NCBI RefSeq assembly: GCF_932274485.2
Contig: NC_065879.2
Coordinates: 88,159,459 to 88,223,458 of the forward strand
DNA length: 64,000 bases
Source: Patella vulgata
Lineage: Eukaryota; Mollusca; Gastropoda; Patellidae
Direction: 5' to 3'
Shown: piece by piece, positions 9,237 through 19,912 of the stretch
Layout: every line of letters starts with the position of its first letter
Numbering within the stretch: the first letter of the stretch is position 1
Notes under the pieces: generated by a model
Database searches by the model: none
The model's input: only the letters and a program-made list of their open reading frames with translations
Told to the model about the DNA's origin: nothing
Position numbers and translations under genes: made by a program

Positions 9237-9252
9237 AGAACATTCAGTGGCC

Positions 9253-9512
9253 TGTCAGTGGCGTATGACAGAGGGACTGGCCAGGGACAATTTATAGTCG
9301 TTCATGTTGAACGAAAAACTGAGGTCCAGTGTATATACTGGTTTGCATGTAAAAGATCCCATGACAGTTGGAATTCGATATAAGAGTAGGTCGTAGTGCT
9401 GCTGTCAGGGTACAGTTTCCTTCATAGCACAATGTATGGCGTATGCCCGTCTTCATTAGCCCAGTCGGTGTAGAACAGTAGGACGTTAAACCCCATTTCA
9501 TTTCATTTCATT
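9253..9512 (+). mobile_element. SINE-A, 5' truncated
   Basis: Starts in the GTCAGTG box, passes GAATTCGATATAAGAGTAGG and ends CCCCATTTCATTTCATTTC. It faces the copy at 8881 tail-out, giving an inverted SINE pair in intron 3. Confidence 0.83.
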
Positions 9513-9846
9513 TTCATGGATTAGAAAAATAAATAAAGATGTTTGACGTATTTGTAGGTCAAAATTATTTCCTATTTAGTGTAAATGGGTATTAAAATGA
9601 GTAAAAGGTGCCATTCTGCTCGAATCAGTAACGTCTTATGTAAACAATACACGCGCCATTGTACTAATGATTGACGCAGCGTGATGAGGCGCCACGTGTT
9701 GAAGGTAGTCATCTTTTACAGAGATATTAGAAGACTTTCGTAATCATCTGTGAAACAGATTGAGCTAATGGTTTCAACTGTTTTCAAAATTATTATTGAC
9801 TGAGTATTTTTCCTGCATCCGATTTTTAGGGTAAGGATCATCGGAG

Positions 9847-10190
9847 AAATGAAATGAAATGAAATGGGGTTTAACGTCCTACTGTTCTGCTCCTATCTGG
9901 GCTAATGAAGACGGGCATATGCCATACAGTGTGCTATGAGGGAAATTTTGCCCGGGCAGGGGCACTATCGCCTACTCTTATATCGAATTCCATCTGCCAA
10001 GGGATCTTTTACGTGCATTCCAATGTATACAAGGGACCTCGGTTTTTCGTATAATCCGAAGGACTAGACAGCTGTCCTTGTCAGGCCCTCCATCCTGCAT
10101 CACTGACAAGGGGGAACCACGGCGGAAAATCTAGATGAACTTTCTCGGCCAATGCCGGGATCGAACACCCGACCTCCAGGCTAGCGAGAT
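9847..10190 (-). mobile_element. SINE-A, head truncated
   Basis: Four ATTTC-type tail units, full middle, ending inside the head at CCTCCAGGCTAGCGAGATC. In BLOC1S5 intron 3, about 75 bp from exon 4. Confidence 0.87.
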
Positions 10191-10266
10191 CATCGGAGAA
10201 CCAGAATATATATTTTGTATGCCCTAATTGGTTGCAATGATTATTACTAGTATGTTTTATTTTTAG

Positions 10267-10322
10267 TTTACTCAGCAACAAAAATGGCGCTAGATTTAGC
10301 TGAAAGTGAGGAAAATGTTCAG
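10267..10322 (+). CDS. BLOC1S5: BLOC1S5 exon 4
   Basis: 56 nt after a TTTTAG acceptor to CAG|GTAAGG. Completes the split codon and reads V YSATKMALDLAESEENVQ, helical and coiled-coil-like as in the family. Enters phase 1, leaves phase 0. A longer open frame at 10361-10696 on this strand is intron plus SINE sequence and is not coding. Confidence 0.83.
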
Positions 10323-10604
10323 GTAAGGGCAGTAACTCTTGTTTATCTTTTTGGGGATGATTGGTTTTCAGTCTGGAACGTCTCGAATTGACAGAATTGC
10401 AATCAAGTGATGCAGAATTTAGTCCCGTCAGTTCTGACAGTGACAGTGGAGGTGGTGTGAGTAGAATCATGACGAATATGTTTCATGCAGCCGGTGCATG
10501 CGTTGTAGCCCGAAGACTGCCTTTTTACTTGATTGTCGCAATTTTTGGGGTTGAGAGAACTCAAATTCAGAATATTCAATCGAGTATCCTCTTAATGTTT
10601 TGGC

Positions 10605-10843
10605 AGGGTTGGATGGCCAGGTGGTTTAACACGTGCGCGTTGGATCAGAAGGTCTGTCATGGTTTTGATCCCCCGCTGGTATGTGACAAGGAGTAGGGTC
10701 GCCTGTCCAACCACATGGGTTTTCTCTGGGTTCTGCGGTTTACTCCCACTGCTAAAGAACACTACGTGCAAGCGAATTGTTGAAATAAAATTGAACCATA
10801 TGTTAGTCCCCGAAATGACCTGGCTTATGTCAATTGGACGTTA
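10605..10843 (+). mobile_element. SINE-B without its CT tail
   Basis: GGTTGGATGGCCAGGTGGTT head to TCAATTGGACGTTA; the CCCCATTTC core and the tail are lost. In BLOC1S5 intron 4. Confidence 0.82.
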
Positions 10844-10912
10844 TTGCAAATACTGAATGAATTATTTGGTGAATAACATGAATAGTTTTATAAAAATTTC
10901 TATTGAAAGATG

Positions 10913-11222
10913 CGAGACGCGGTGGTTCAGTGAGTAACCATGAGGACTGATCACTTCCAGTTTTTGGCCGAGAAAGTTCTTTGGGATCTTCCAGCATGGT
11001 TTCCTCCTTATCAGTGGTGCAGGAGGGAGGGCTGGCAAGTGACAACGTATAGTCGTTCGGATGGGACGAAAAACTGAGGACCTGTGTACACATTGGCATG
11101 CACGTAAAGCAGCCCTTGACAGGCCAGGCAAAATTTCTCTAATAGTACACTTCACATGTCTGTATTATTATCCAAGTCGGTGCAGAAAAGTGGGACGTTA
11201 AACACCATTTCTTTTCTTTCTT
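10913..11222 (+). mobile_element. SINE-A, diverged
   Basis: Head GAGACGCGGTGGTTCAGTGA, then GGGACGAAAAACTGAGGACC and a core AACACCATTTCTTTTC. More diverged than most copies, so probably older. Intron 4, about 70 bp before exon 5. Confidence 0.78.
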
Positions 11223-11295
11223 GTCATTGGGCAAATTAATAGTGTAGCCTACTGCGGCCAATTACTGGAAGATTTCTTTTTTTTTCTAATTTCAG

Positions 11296-11475
11296 AGACC
11301 GTACCTGGAGGAACAGAGAGCTAGACGGAAAGAAGAATGGACAGAATTTATGTCTGGACAAGTTGCGAGAAGTAGTCGAGTTGATCAAGACTACGAAACA
11401 CAAGTGCAGCAACTAAAAGAGAATTATAACGAATTAGAAACAAAATTAGATAATTCTCTAAAACCAGTTTTATAA
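11296..11475 (+). CDS. BLOC1S5: BLOC1S5 exon 5 (stop)
   Basis: 59 codons plus TAA after a long pyrimidine tract and TTTCAG. Reads RPYLEEQRARRKEEWTEFMS, GQVARSSRVDQDYETQVQQL, KENYNELETKLDNSLKPVL. It aligns with the human C-terminus around MLQWDNFMKEQPNKRAEVDE and LKEQYAEMEKDL. The charged heptad pattern fits the coiled coil through which BLOC-1 subunits pack. The downstream region holds a MITE-3 copy 26 bp after the stop, so the 3'UTR probably runs through repeats. Confidence 0.88.
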   Translation, partial: RPYLEEQRARRKEEWTEFMSGQVARSSRVDQDYETQVQQLKENYNELETKLDNSLKPVL

Positions 11476-11501
11476 ATTACTTGCACTTCGGCAGTCATTC
11501 G

Positions 11502-11746
11502 TTGGTGAAGTGTCAAAAGGGTGTATCTAAGAATTTCTAAAGATTAAGAAATAGAACCTTTTGCATTTCAAAATTTCCACAAATCAAGATACAACATTTG
11601 GACACATGATACCCAGAACAGTTCTAATTGGCATAGAGATACACAGCTTAGACAAAAATGTGCATATTAATTGGGAGATTTTAGAAATGCAAAAAAGTGT
11701 ATTTGATTAATTTCCCGAGATACACCCTTTTGACACTTCACCGACG
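11502..11746. mobile_element. MITE-3, short copy
   Basis: 245 bp with near-perfect ends TTGGTGAAGTGTCAAAAGGG and CCCTTTTGACACTTCACCGA. Same core as 6633-7092 without its extra block. Directly follows the BLOC1S5 stop codon. Confidence 0.85.
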
Positions 11747-11781
11747 CATTGCCATATGATAATTTTATCTTTGGATGTGAC

Positions 11782-12147
11782 TTAAACATACATTATGCAA
11801 GAACTAAATCTGCCTATTGCAGGTCTTTCTTTAGGCCTGAAATGTTATCTAATTTATCAGTTAGACATTAATTAACTGATTCAGGCCATAATCAACTCTC
11901 GATGACATCGGGTTTATCTGATATTAAATTGATTAGAATCGTTCAGCCATATTTTGATTTAATTTAAAAATGGAGAAGCGGTACCGTTATTGAAAATTAT
12001 TACACCCGTCTTTTCAAACCTTCAAAGGCTAATATCTTCGCTAGCAATAGAGTAATTTGAATGAAATTTTCAAATTATTCATTTTACATTATCTATTTTT
12101 GAACTATTATAGCAAGAATGGTTAGTTCTTTATCTAAATCTTACATC
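11782..12147. mobile_element. MITE-1, right end truncated
   Basis: Starts TTAAACATACATTATGCAAG, contains CTTTCTTTAGGCCTGAAATG and the short-type core, and stops at CTAAATCTTACATCAG before the terminal ATGTATCTTTAA. Confidence 0.72.
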
Positions 12148-12423
12148 AGTGATTGTCGCGGCCTAACGAATATTCACTGCTGATCAGTGTGTCATTAGCT
12201 CTTTAGTATTAAAACTTAGGTTTTCCATTGATGTCAAATAAATGTCAGAAATAGCAATGCTTGTTATATTGTTGTTTCTGCAGTATATATATAATAAACT
12301 GTTCAAAATATGTTATGAAAGTTTGTGCAAAGGTTAGGGATTAATATTGAGATGGACTTTTTTTTCTGAAGCATATTTTATCATATCGTTTTGAAGTTCA
12401 TATTATAGTAGTTGTACCTGTCG

Positions 12424-12748
12424 CAATCTGATTTAAACACAGATCCTATTTCGTTTCGTTTTTTTATAGTTCAAAATTTTGTTTTACTTGTCTTTACTAC
12501 ACTAGGATCTGGAAGAGTTGTTATCATTGATGTGTTCTGAATGGTATGAGGAATTAGCCAATGAAACAGTCTGTTACGGGGAGCTTTAGGCATGTTATGG
12601 ACGGCACTGTGGGTAATCCATTAGAAACATCAATGCTGCTCGTATGACCTCTTACATGACCTATCGCTATAACTTGTCAGATTTTCATGTAGGCCATCGA
12701 AAGTATAAAAAAACGAAACGAAATATAGATCTGTATTTTAATCAGATT
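12424..12748. mobile_element. MITE-2, full length
   Basis: 325 bp between AATCTGATTTAAACACAGAT and its inverted partner ATCTGTATTTTAATCAGATT. Inside the ends are inverted CGTTTCGTTTT / AAAACGAAACG segments. Confidence 0.82.
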
Positions 12749-12934
12749 GTACATGTTGTTGATGATCAAGTCTTCTTGTTTTAAGTTACAGCATTGTTGA
12801 TTCAGAATCAAGGATTGCTTAATTCCTTAGTTATTTATTATCATTATACGTGATTTATGTATGTTTATATACTCATTGTTATTGTTGAAAAGTATATTTT
12901 AAATATGTTATATGTATAATAAGGGACTGTCCCA

Positions 12935-13418
12935 AAATGTCGGCAGGGTCAAAAAAAAGAACAAGAATTAATGATCACATGTGGCAAGACTACTCATGGG
13001 GATATACCAAAAAACGATTGAATGAAAATTTTCTATAGACCCCTTTTGTGGACGAGCCCCAAATTCGTGAAAAAATAAACTTAATAAAAAGGATACGCAT
13101 ATTCCGTATGAACAATTCTAATTATTCACTGAATTTACCTTAAAACATCCATCTTGCACTTTATCGATGTCTAGAACAGTATATTACCACGCACTGCAAG
13201 ATGGATGTTTTAAGGTAAATTCAGTGAATAATTAGAATTGTTCATACGGAATATGCGTATCCTTTTTATTTAGTTTATTTTTTCACGAATTTGGGGCTCG
13301 TCCACAAAAGGGGTCTATAGAAAATTTTCATTCAATCATTTTTTGGTATATCCCCATGAGTAGTCTTGCCACATGTGATCATTAATTCTTGTTCTTTTTT
13401 TTGACCCTGCCGACATTT
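12935..13418. mobile_element. Long foldback element, arms about 224 bp
   Basis: Left arm (12935-13158) and right arm (13195-13418) are near-identical inverted copies around a 36-bp spacer. For example AAATGTCGGCAGGGTC is mirrored by GACCCTGCCGACATTT, and CATACGGAATATGCGTATCC by its complement. No coding capacity. Foldback-type or MITE-like element; the close match of the arms suggests recent origin or gene conversion. Confidence 0.85.
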
Positions 13419-13788
13419 CAACATACCTGTGCACACGCATAACCTGCGGAACTGGGTGGGTGTGTGAAACAACACCCCAGATAAAAATAAAAAAAAAAAA
13501 TTTTGGTTATCATTAAATCATGAACGGAAACATTTTCTTACAGTCTCTAATTGTTATTTGATGATTCATAAATAAAAGTTGAAAATGACAAATGTTGGAT
13601 GTTCTGTGGTGTTTTGTCTTGGACCTATGAGGCAGGGTATGTACACGCATTCTAGAACATTTCATACCACTTCCCATCCAAAGAAAATGCTTACTCTTTC
13701 TGGAACACCAGATATCACACGTTTCTAATTTGAGGAGTTCACATAGCTATAATAAACTTTTGTTTCTTAGTTGTATTTGCCAGATTTT

Positions 13789-14037
13789 CCGGTGTGGTTC
13801 CCCCTTGTCAGTGATGCAGGACGGAGGGCCTGACAAGGACAGCTGTCTAGTCCTTCTGATGAGACGAAAAACCGAGGTCCGGTGTCCCTTGGCAGTTGGA
13901 ATTCGATATAAGATTAGGCGATAGTGCCGCTGCCCGGGCAAAATTTCCCTCATAGCACACTGTATGGCAAATGCCCGTCTTCATTAGCCCAGTATAGGAG
14001 CAGAACAGTAGGACGTTAAACCCCATTTCATTTCGTT
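13789..14037 (+). mobile_element. SINE-A, 5' truncated
   Basis: From TTTTCCGGTGTGGTTCCCCC to CCCCATTTCATTTC. The ACACATTGGCGTGCACGTAAAA box is deleted in this copy. Confidence 0.83.
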
Positions 14038-14153
14038 GTACTGGATACAATAAGACTAGTGTCCTTTATCTTCAAGGGTAGCTTCTAATTCTGAAAGTCA
14101 GGTCCATAAAATTGCCCCAGTAACAAGGGGTTGGGGAGGGGGGGGGGCGAATT

Positions 14154-14191
14154 AGATCATAAAGTCTGTCATTGAGTCAACTGGCATGGTT
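14154..14191 (+). mobile_element. SINE-B head fragment
   Basis: Only TCATAAAGTCTGTCATTGAG to TCAACTGGCATGGTT remains, next to a G-run. Confidence 0.6.
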
Positions 14192-14984
14192 GAACTAAAT
14201 CCTAAGCAGTACCAGGCCCGTCTTATCACATGGGCTCAATACCACTCTTGTTGTAACTGAATAATATGTCCCAATCTTTATTCTGGTCAACAAATTGTAC
14301 TATTTTACAGTATTCCAATTAATTGATGCTACAAATTTCATCTTAACACACCTAATTTAAAAAATTGGAAAAATTCAACTAAATGATTTGAAAAGCCTAA
14401 AGTAAAGCTTTTCAAATGTGACTTGGATATAAAAATATTTTTGAACCCTCTGGACAAGTAAAATAGGATATAATGGATAATTTACACAACATGTAGGACA
14501 CAAACACATCTAGTACTTAGAATAAGGCTATTTTTTATTTTCTGGGGCTGTCAAGCCAGCAAGAGTGTTATTGTCCCTTTAAATGTATAATCATTATAAG
14601 ACATATAGAAATAGATTATACTATAATTAACACACTTAACCTGTATGTGTATTGAAACGTAGCATGTTAATAAAATTTAGAAGTAGTATATCCATATAAG
14701 TGTGTTAATTTTAGCATATTGTATATTTAATTCATCAACCTTTTACATTTTTATTCCTTGTAAGTGGATATAAATCCAGATCTTATCAAATTCATTTTTA
14801 TTTTTCAGTCAACTCTGAAGTTCAATTTAATATGTGATGAGTATTTTATTTTTCAATTGCTTTGGAGAAAATACTTGACCAGGGTCAATGCCCATACTGG
14901 CCATAGTTTAGAACTGTCTGTCTACCCTAACTGTACTTGTTGAGATAAAACGGAACCTTCTGTGACATTGACTACAAACATATT
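14192..14984. other. AT-rich stretch, no gene seen
   Basis: About 790 bp of AT-rich sequence with no recognised exon, repeat family or RNA gene on either strand. Confidence 0.5.
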
Positions 14985-15204
14985 CCATGTGGTTTCGATT
15001 CCCCGGTTGTACGTGACAAGGAGTTGGGTCGCTTGTCCAGCCTTGAGGGTTTTCTCCGGGTCCTCCGGTTTCCTCCCACTGCTAAAGACCCCTACGCGCA
15101 AGCGAATTATTGAAATAAAATTAAACCATAATATGTTAGTCCCGAAATGACCTAGTTTGTGTCGAGTGGACGTTACCCCCCCCCCCCCCTCTCACTCACT
15201 CTCA
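14985..15204 (+). mobile_element. SINE-B, 5' truncated
   Basis: Begins at the box-B region (GTGGTTTCGATTCCCCGGTT) and ends in GGACGTTA followed by a C-run and CTCACTCACTCTC. Confidence 0.83.
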
Positions 15205-15345
15205 TGTAAAAAAAAAAATAATTACCACATCATTTGAAAACCTTTAAATACAAAATAACCAACGCTTCCGTATTGAAAGAACGCACTTAGAGGGAGGCAA
15301 CTCGTTTATACTTAGAAATAGGATGCAGACCACAATTAATTTCCG

Positions 15346-15471
15346 TTATATCTGTACACACGATTTGTAATTCGTCTGCATATTATTATAACAGTTCACT
15401 CCCCATTCTGCACGCAGAGAACCATCTACTTCATACTTCGAGAATAGATCTCTGCCGTAAAAGGCCGCCAT
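15346..15471 (-). CDS. Candidate first exon, MAAFYGRDLFSK...
   Basis: Starting ATG at 15471 in the context GAATATGGCGGCCTTTTACG. The open frame is 41 codons: MAAFYGRDLFSKYEVDGSLR then AEWGVNCYNNMQTNYKSCVQ I, stop. The composition is protein-like, and the ATG lies below a promoter-like segment with an ETS-type site. It may be a whole small protein or, more likely, a first exon whose donor lies inside (CGAA|GTATGA and TGT|GTACAG are possible). I do not recognise the product and found no downstream exon on this strand. Confidence 0.4.
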   Translation of the reverse strand: MAAFYGRDLFSKYEVDGSLRAEWGVNCYNNMQTNYKSCVQI

Positions 15472-15640
15472 ATTCATAAATGAATATACTGTTTTGTAAT
15501 GCAGTTCTACTTTTGGTCTTCGAAAGAATTATTAGTGAGCAGAAATTCGCCCATGTATCTGTTATCGCTCGTCACTTCAGTCAGTTATACAGAGGGATAT
15601 CTCGTGTTTTCCTTTTGCGTTCGTCACTTCCGTTTCACAT
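15472..15640 (-). promoter_or_regulatory. Putative promoter of the 15.4-kb exon
   Basis: On the minus strand it carries CGGAAGTGACGAACGC (15632 downwards), an ETS-type core (CGGAAGTGACG) common in TATA-less animal promoters, and a second AAGTGACGAGCG about 55 bp on. Residues 15509-15632 recur almost exactly at 16750-16873 inside a MITE. Confidence 0.45.
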
Positions 15641-16139
15641 CTGTCATACACGCAAAGACTAAATTAACTTTCACAATTTTATTAAATGGAAGCAGATTAA
15701 ATACTTAATAAAATTCTCGAAGTATACTTAGTGGCTTTGACTAAAATCGTCGATTTAGGATTTAACTAGCTTAGTTTAGTGTCAGTTCTCATGCGGAGCT
15801 AAGTGTGCCCCCCCCCCCACCTTTTTCTCCCTTTTGCATTGCCATTTTTGTTGATACCCCATTTCATTTCTTTTATTCCTGAAGCGATGTCCAAAACACT
15901 TATATGTTGTGAGTTGTTTATAGAGTGACGTGGTTACTTGGTGATCAATTACATTTCAAGCAAAATCCAATTTCTAAAAATCAGTGAAAGAATCAGAGGG
16001 AGTAGGAGGGGGGGGGCGGAGAAAATCCACATGGCTAGGCAGTCGACCCTGCCACTCAGTCATGGCCTTATTACCCAATGTGCACCCCCTTACCCACTAG
16101 CCTGTACTTGCCATTATGGCTATCTATAAATACTTTATT
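15633..16139. other. No gene seen
   Basis: Mixed unique sequence with C- and G-runs (15809-15819, 16009-16016). No supported exon; open frames here are short and cross homopolymers. Confidence 0.4.
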
Positions 16140-16148
16140 GAATCACAC

Positions 16149-16487
16149 TCAGGCCCGCAGCTATCCTCAAAATGTTCTGGGGGTGGGTGGCAAGGTCTTC
16201 TGGGGGCGCCGGTGTACCTACATTTGACGGTCCACGGCGAACGGGTGCTCCCCCCTCCCCCCGCCATTAAATTTGAGAAAATAGGGTTTTCACCTGAGGA
16301 GAGGAACTATGGAAATGATGGAAAATTTCAATTTGGAGGATGTATTTGCGATATAGGCGTATTATGATATTTTGATATGAACATTATAAAAATTTGAAGG
16401 AAGGAAAACGACTCTAGCGTACCTATAATAATGTTTTTGACCAATCGGCAAAGGTAGCTGCCCCCCCCCCCCGAGCTATGGGCCTAA
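16149..16487. repeat. Possible diverged inverted-repeat element
   Basis: AGGCCCGCAGCT at the left is mirrored by AGCTATGGGCCT at the right, with G-rich and C-rich runs just inside. About 340 bp apart. Weak: only the outermost 12-20 bp pair. Confidence 0.3.
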
Positions 16488-16666
16488 ATCACACTTAATT
16501 TTCACTTACAGGACTCATAATTTGAATTTTCGTCTGGGCGTCGCCATTGCCTTTGTAATAAACTTGTGTATATCTATGCTTCTGTCTTAAGTTGATGTGG
16601 ACATTTGATATTTTAGGGATTAATCCAATAGCAATATTCACAACAAGCATTACATTAATTTATTAA

Positions 16667-16993
16667 AGGACAATATTGGTGTCAGTTGTTATCACATATG
16701 TGATAGAACTGGTTAAACACGTTCCAAATATAATCAGTCTCACGCAACAACTTTTGGTCTTCGAAAGAATTATTAGTGAGCAGAAATTCGCCCATGTATC
16801 TGTTATCGCTCGTCACTTCAGTCATTTATACAGAGGGATATCTCGTGTTTTCCTTTTGCGTTCGTCACTTCCGATTGTTGAAACCTTCATTATGTATCTA
16901 TCGTAGCAATGATCTCTGTGTTAAAATTATATTTGGAACGTGTTTAACCAGTTCTATCACATATGTGATAATGACTGGCACCAATATTGCCCT
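16667..16993. mobile_element. TTAA MITE carrying a copied promoter segment
   Basis: Ends AGGACAATATTGGTGTCAGT and its inverted partner (…CTGGCACCAATATTGCCCT) pair over about 70 bp, including ATCACATATGTGATAGAACT. Both ends abut TTAA (16663-16666 and 16994-16997), typical of piggyBac- or Kolobok-type insertion. Between the repeats, 16750-16873 is a 123/124 match to 15509-15632. No transposase is present, so it is non-autonomous. Confidence 0.82.
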
Positions 16994-17111
16994 TTAATGG
17001 CAATTACTCGTTTTATTGTCAACAAAAAACCATTTTCATTCCACAAACACGTGACAGTCATCCTTTAATCAACAATATAATAATAAACAGGAACACTCCA
17101 TAAATAATTAC

Positions 17112-17117
<6 letters not shown>

Positions 17118-17148
<31 letters not shown>

Positions 17149-17391
17149 GAGAGATGGGGTTTAACGTCCACTCGACACAAACATAGGTCATTTCGGGAAT
17201 AACATATTATGGTTTAATTTTATTTCAATAATCCGCTTGCGTGTAGGGGTTTTTAGCAGTCGGAGGGAGGAAACCGGAGGACCCAGAGAAAACCCACGAG
17301 GTTGGACAGACGACCCTACTCCTTGTCACGTACAACCGGGGAATCGAAACCACACCAGTTGACTCAATGACAGACTTTATGGTACAGCGCA
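17118..17391 (-). mobile_element. SINE-B, head slightly truncated
   Basis: Long GA tail, GATGGGGTTTAACGTCCACT core, AATCCGCTTGCGTGTAGGGG box, ending at GACTTTATGGTACAGCGC. Confidence 0.86.
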
Positions 17392-17587
17392 TATAACTAC
17401 ACATATGTATGGAAGCGTATAAAAGTCAATAACAAAATATTTTAATAAGGCAATATGTCAACATGATGATGGAGTGATTTTACCTCTGAAAGGACGATTT
17501 TTGCCGAGTTAATTAAATCATTGCACTTTGTCGTAGACTGTCATTACATTTCTCTGCGGTTTGAGCATGTTTAGTCATGGAAACCTT

Positions 17588-17735
17588 GAAATTCGATATA
17601 AGAGTAGGGCGTAGCGCCGCTGTTTGGGCACAATTTCCCTTATAGCACACTGTATGGCGTATGCCTGTCTTCATTAGCCTAGTCGGAGCAGAACAGTTGG
17701 ACGTTAAACCGAATTTCATTTCATTTATTTCATTT
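17588..17735 (+). mobile_element. SINE-A 3' part
   Basis: From ATTCGATATAAGAGTAGGGC through GCACACTGTATGGCGTATGC to the ATTTCATTTATTTC tail. Confidence 0.8.
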
Positions 17736-17895
17736 TACATGTGCACATTTGAGTTTCAGTGATAAAATCATCTCCACGATCACAATATGTTGACGTATTA
17801 ATATCGACTACACACACACGCTATATCAATTACTAACACACGAAACATACTCAATTTACACGTTGTCTAAAGCGTGACGCGAATTTACAATTAAA

Positions 17896-18193
17896 TATCA
17901 CTATCCCGAACCCCTTAGTCTCGAAGGTCTGGATGTGTCACTATCCCGAACTTCTAGTCTCAAAGATCTGGATATATCACTATCCCGAACTCCTAGTCTC
18001 GAAGATCTGGATATATCACTATTCCGAACTCCTAGTCTCAAAGATCTGGCAATAGTATTGCGAACTCCTTAGTCTCGAAGATCTGGAAATATCACTATTG
18101 TCTCGAAGATCTGGAAATATCACTATTGTTAACTCCCTAATCTCGACGATCGGGAATCATCACTATCGCGAACTTTTTAGTCTCGAAGATCTG
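17896..18193. repeat. Minisatellite, about 38-40 bp unit, about 8 copies
   Basis: Imperfect tandem units with CTAGTCTCGAAGATCTGGA and ATCACTATCCCGAACTC. Copies vary by small indels. The open frame over part of it has no coding significance. Confidence 0.85.
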
Positions 18194-18493
18194 GTTTATA
18201 TAATTTCGAAGTTGGCATCTATCCCCAAAAATTCGAATTATCAAAAGATAAGAAAAACATCCACTATTGTTATGAATAAGCATAAGCAAGCTCGGCACAA
18301 GGAAATGCAATATTATTTAGCAAGCCACGCGCTAATATACATGTTTCTTAATTCATTAAGAATATGACACACCCTATAATACCAAGACTAAATCACACAG
18401 TTCAAACTTCTGTAGTTAGGTGAAGTCCCGTAGGGTTGTCATAAGGCTTGACGTAAAGATGTTCGGCAGAAAGTTTTCACGATGAAACCTTTG

Positions 18494-18633
18494 AAATGGG
18501 CGGAGTCTATCACTTTCCTGAAATGGGCGGAGTCTATCGCTTTCCTGAAATGGGCGGAGTCTATCACTTTCCTGAAATGGGCGGAGTCTACCACTGTCCG
18601 GAAATGGGCGGAGTCTGTCGGCGTCCTGAAATG
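18494..18633. repeat. Minisatellite, 27-bp unit, 5 copies
   Basis: Unit GAAATGGGCGGAGTCTATCA plus CTTTCCT repeats five times. As 27 is a multiple of three it stays open in several frames (MGGVYHFPE or DRLRPFQES repeats), which explains long frames on both strands that are not genes. Confidence 0.9.
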
Positions 18634-19104
18634 AAAAATAAAGCATTGACGTACATAACAGTTAAATGTTTTTCTCTGGTGGATCTTTACCCAAAGCCCA
18701 GCTTAGGTTTAGGGGGGGGGGGGCATGGCAAAAAGAGAAAAAAATCAAATTCCAGATGAAAGTTTCACGGTAATCGATCTAGCGGCGCGAGGGCTGAGAC
18801 TGAGCTATCTCTTAACCTTCTCTGTGAAGTTCCAGTCGGTGATCGGTCTAGGCTTCTAGCGGCGTAATGGGCAGATACTGGGTGAGTCTGCCACCCCCCA
18901 ACCTTCTCTGTAATTGTGCCATTCAAAAGGATATGAAATAACGTTTTCGTCGCGTTAGGGGTCCAGTGATTCTAGTCCGGCCCCGGGCCTCGATCCCGTT
19001 AATCTGAGCTTTGTCTTTACTTGCAAGTCCAGAGAATATTTATTGTATTCAGACAGATAATCAATTAATATAGAATCATTATTTCCACATTGTTTTATGT
19101 TGGA

Positions 19105-19332
19105 AAGGTAGTCCTTCGGATGAGACGAAAAACCGAGGTCCCGTGTATACATTGGAATGCAAGTAAAAGATCCCTTGGCAGTTGGAATTCGATATAAGAG
19201 TAGGCGATAGTGCCGCTGCCCGGGCAAAATTTCCCTCATAGCACACTGTATGGCGTATGCCCGTCTTCATTACCCCAGTTTAGGAGCTGAACAGTAGGAC
19301 GTTAAACCCCATTTCATTTCATTTCATTTCAT
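19105..19332 (+). mobile_element. SINE-A, 5' truncated
   Basis: Begins TAGTCCTTCGGATGAGACGA, ends with four ATTTC-type units. Confidence 0.84.
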
Positions 19333-19422
19333 GTTGGAAAGGAGAGGGTTAACTTTCTACCGTTCTGGTCAGAGTGGGGATGCTTTACCTGCCGACAATG
19401 AGGCTTCTATTCCCAAGATGAA

Positions 19423-19462
19423 ATCGAAATGAAATGGGGTTGAACATCCTGTTCTGCTCTAA
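19423..19462 (-). mobile_element. SINE-A tail fragment
   Basis: CGAAATGAAATGGGGTTGAA followed by CATCCTGTTCTGCTCTAAC, then a GA/G run. Confidence 0.65.
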
Positions 19463-19794
19463 CAGAGAGAGAGAGAGAGAGGGGGGGGGCACACACACGT
19501 GTTAACGTTAAGGACGGTTGGGTGACATACAGGAGTTTCGGCACTAGAGGATATTTCGGGTGTTTCCATGGTGTCTACAGTACCTTGGTCAGTAATGGTT
19601 CCATATTATACACTAAAGGAGTTCCGCCGAGTGAACTGGTCCATGTGTTCTGTTATGTAATATGTTCCACATTTGTTAATCGGGACTACAATATGGCAGA
19701 ATTGAGGGGTGGGGGTCGCCATGTTGAACGGTAACCAAGCAACCAGATTTGCACCAACACAACCAAAAGGCTATTGAGTGATGTAGGTTAGGGT

Positions 19795-19912
19795 GCAGGC
19801 CGTAACTAGGGGGGTGAAAAAATTGTCGACCATAAAAACGTCCGTTAATTTTACAGCACCCCCGAGAACACTTCCCGCCCCCCTCGTTGCTCTGAGCTAG
19901 TTACGACCCTGC
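19795..19912. mobile_element. Short inverted-repeat element
   Basis: GCAGGCCGTAACTAG at the left pairs with CTAGTTACGACCCTGC at the right, 118 bp overall, with C/G-rich runs inside. MITE-like; family unassigned. Confidence 0.5.

Noticed and set aside
18416-18759. Open frames on both strands with nine-residue repeats
   Set aside because: They come from a 27-bp minisatellite whose length keeps frames open; no start context or splice sites.
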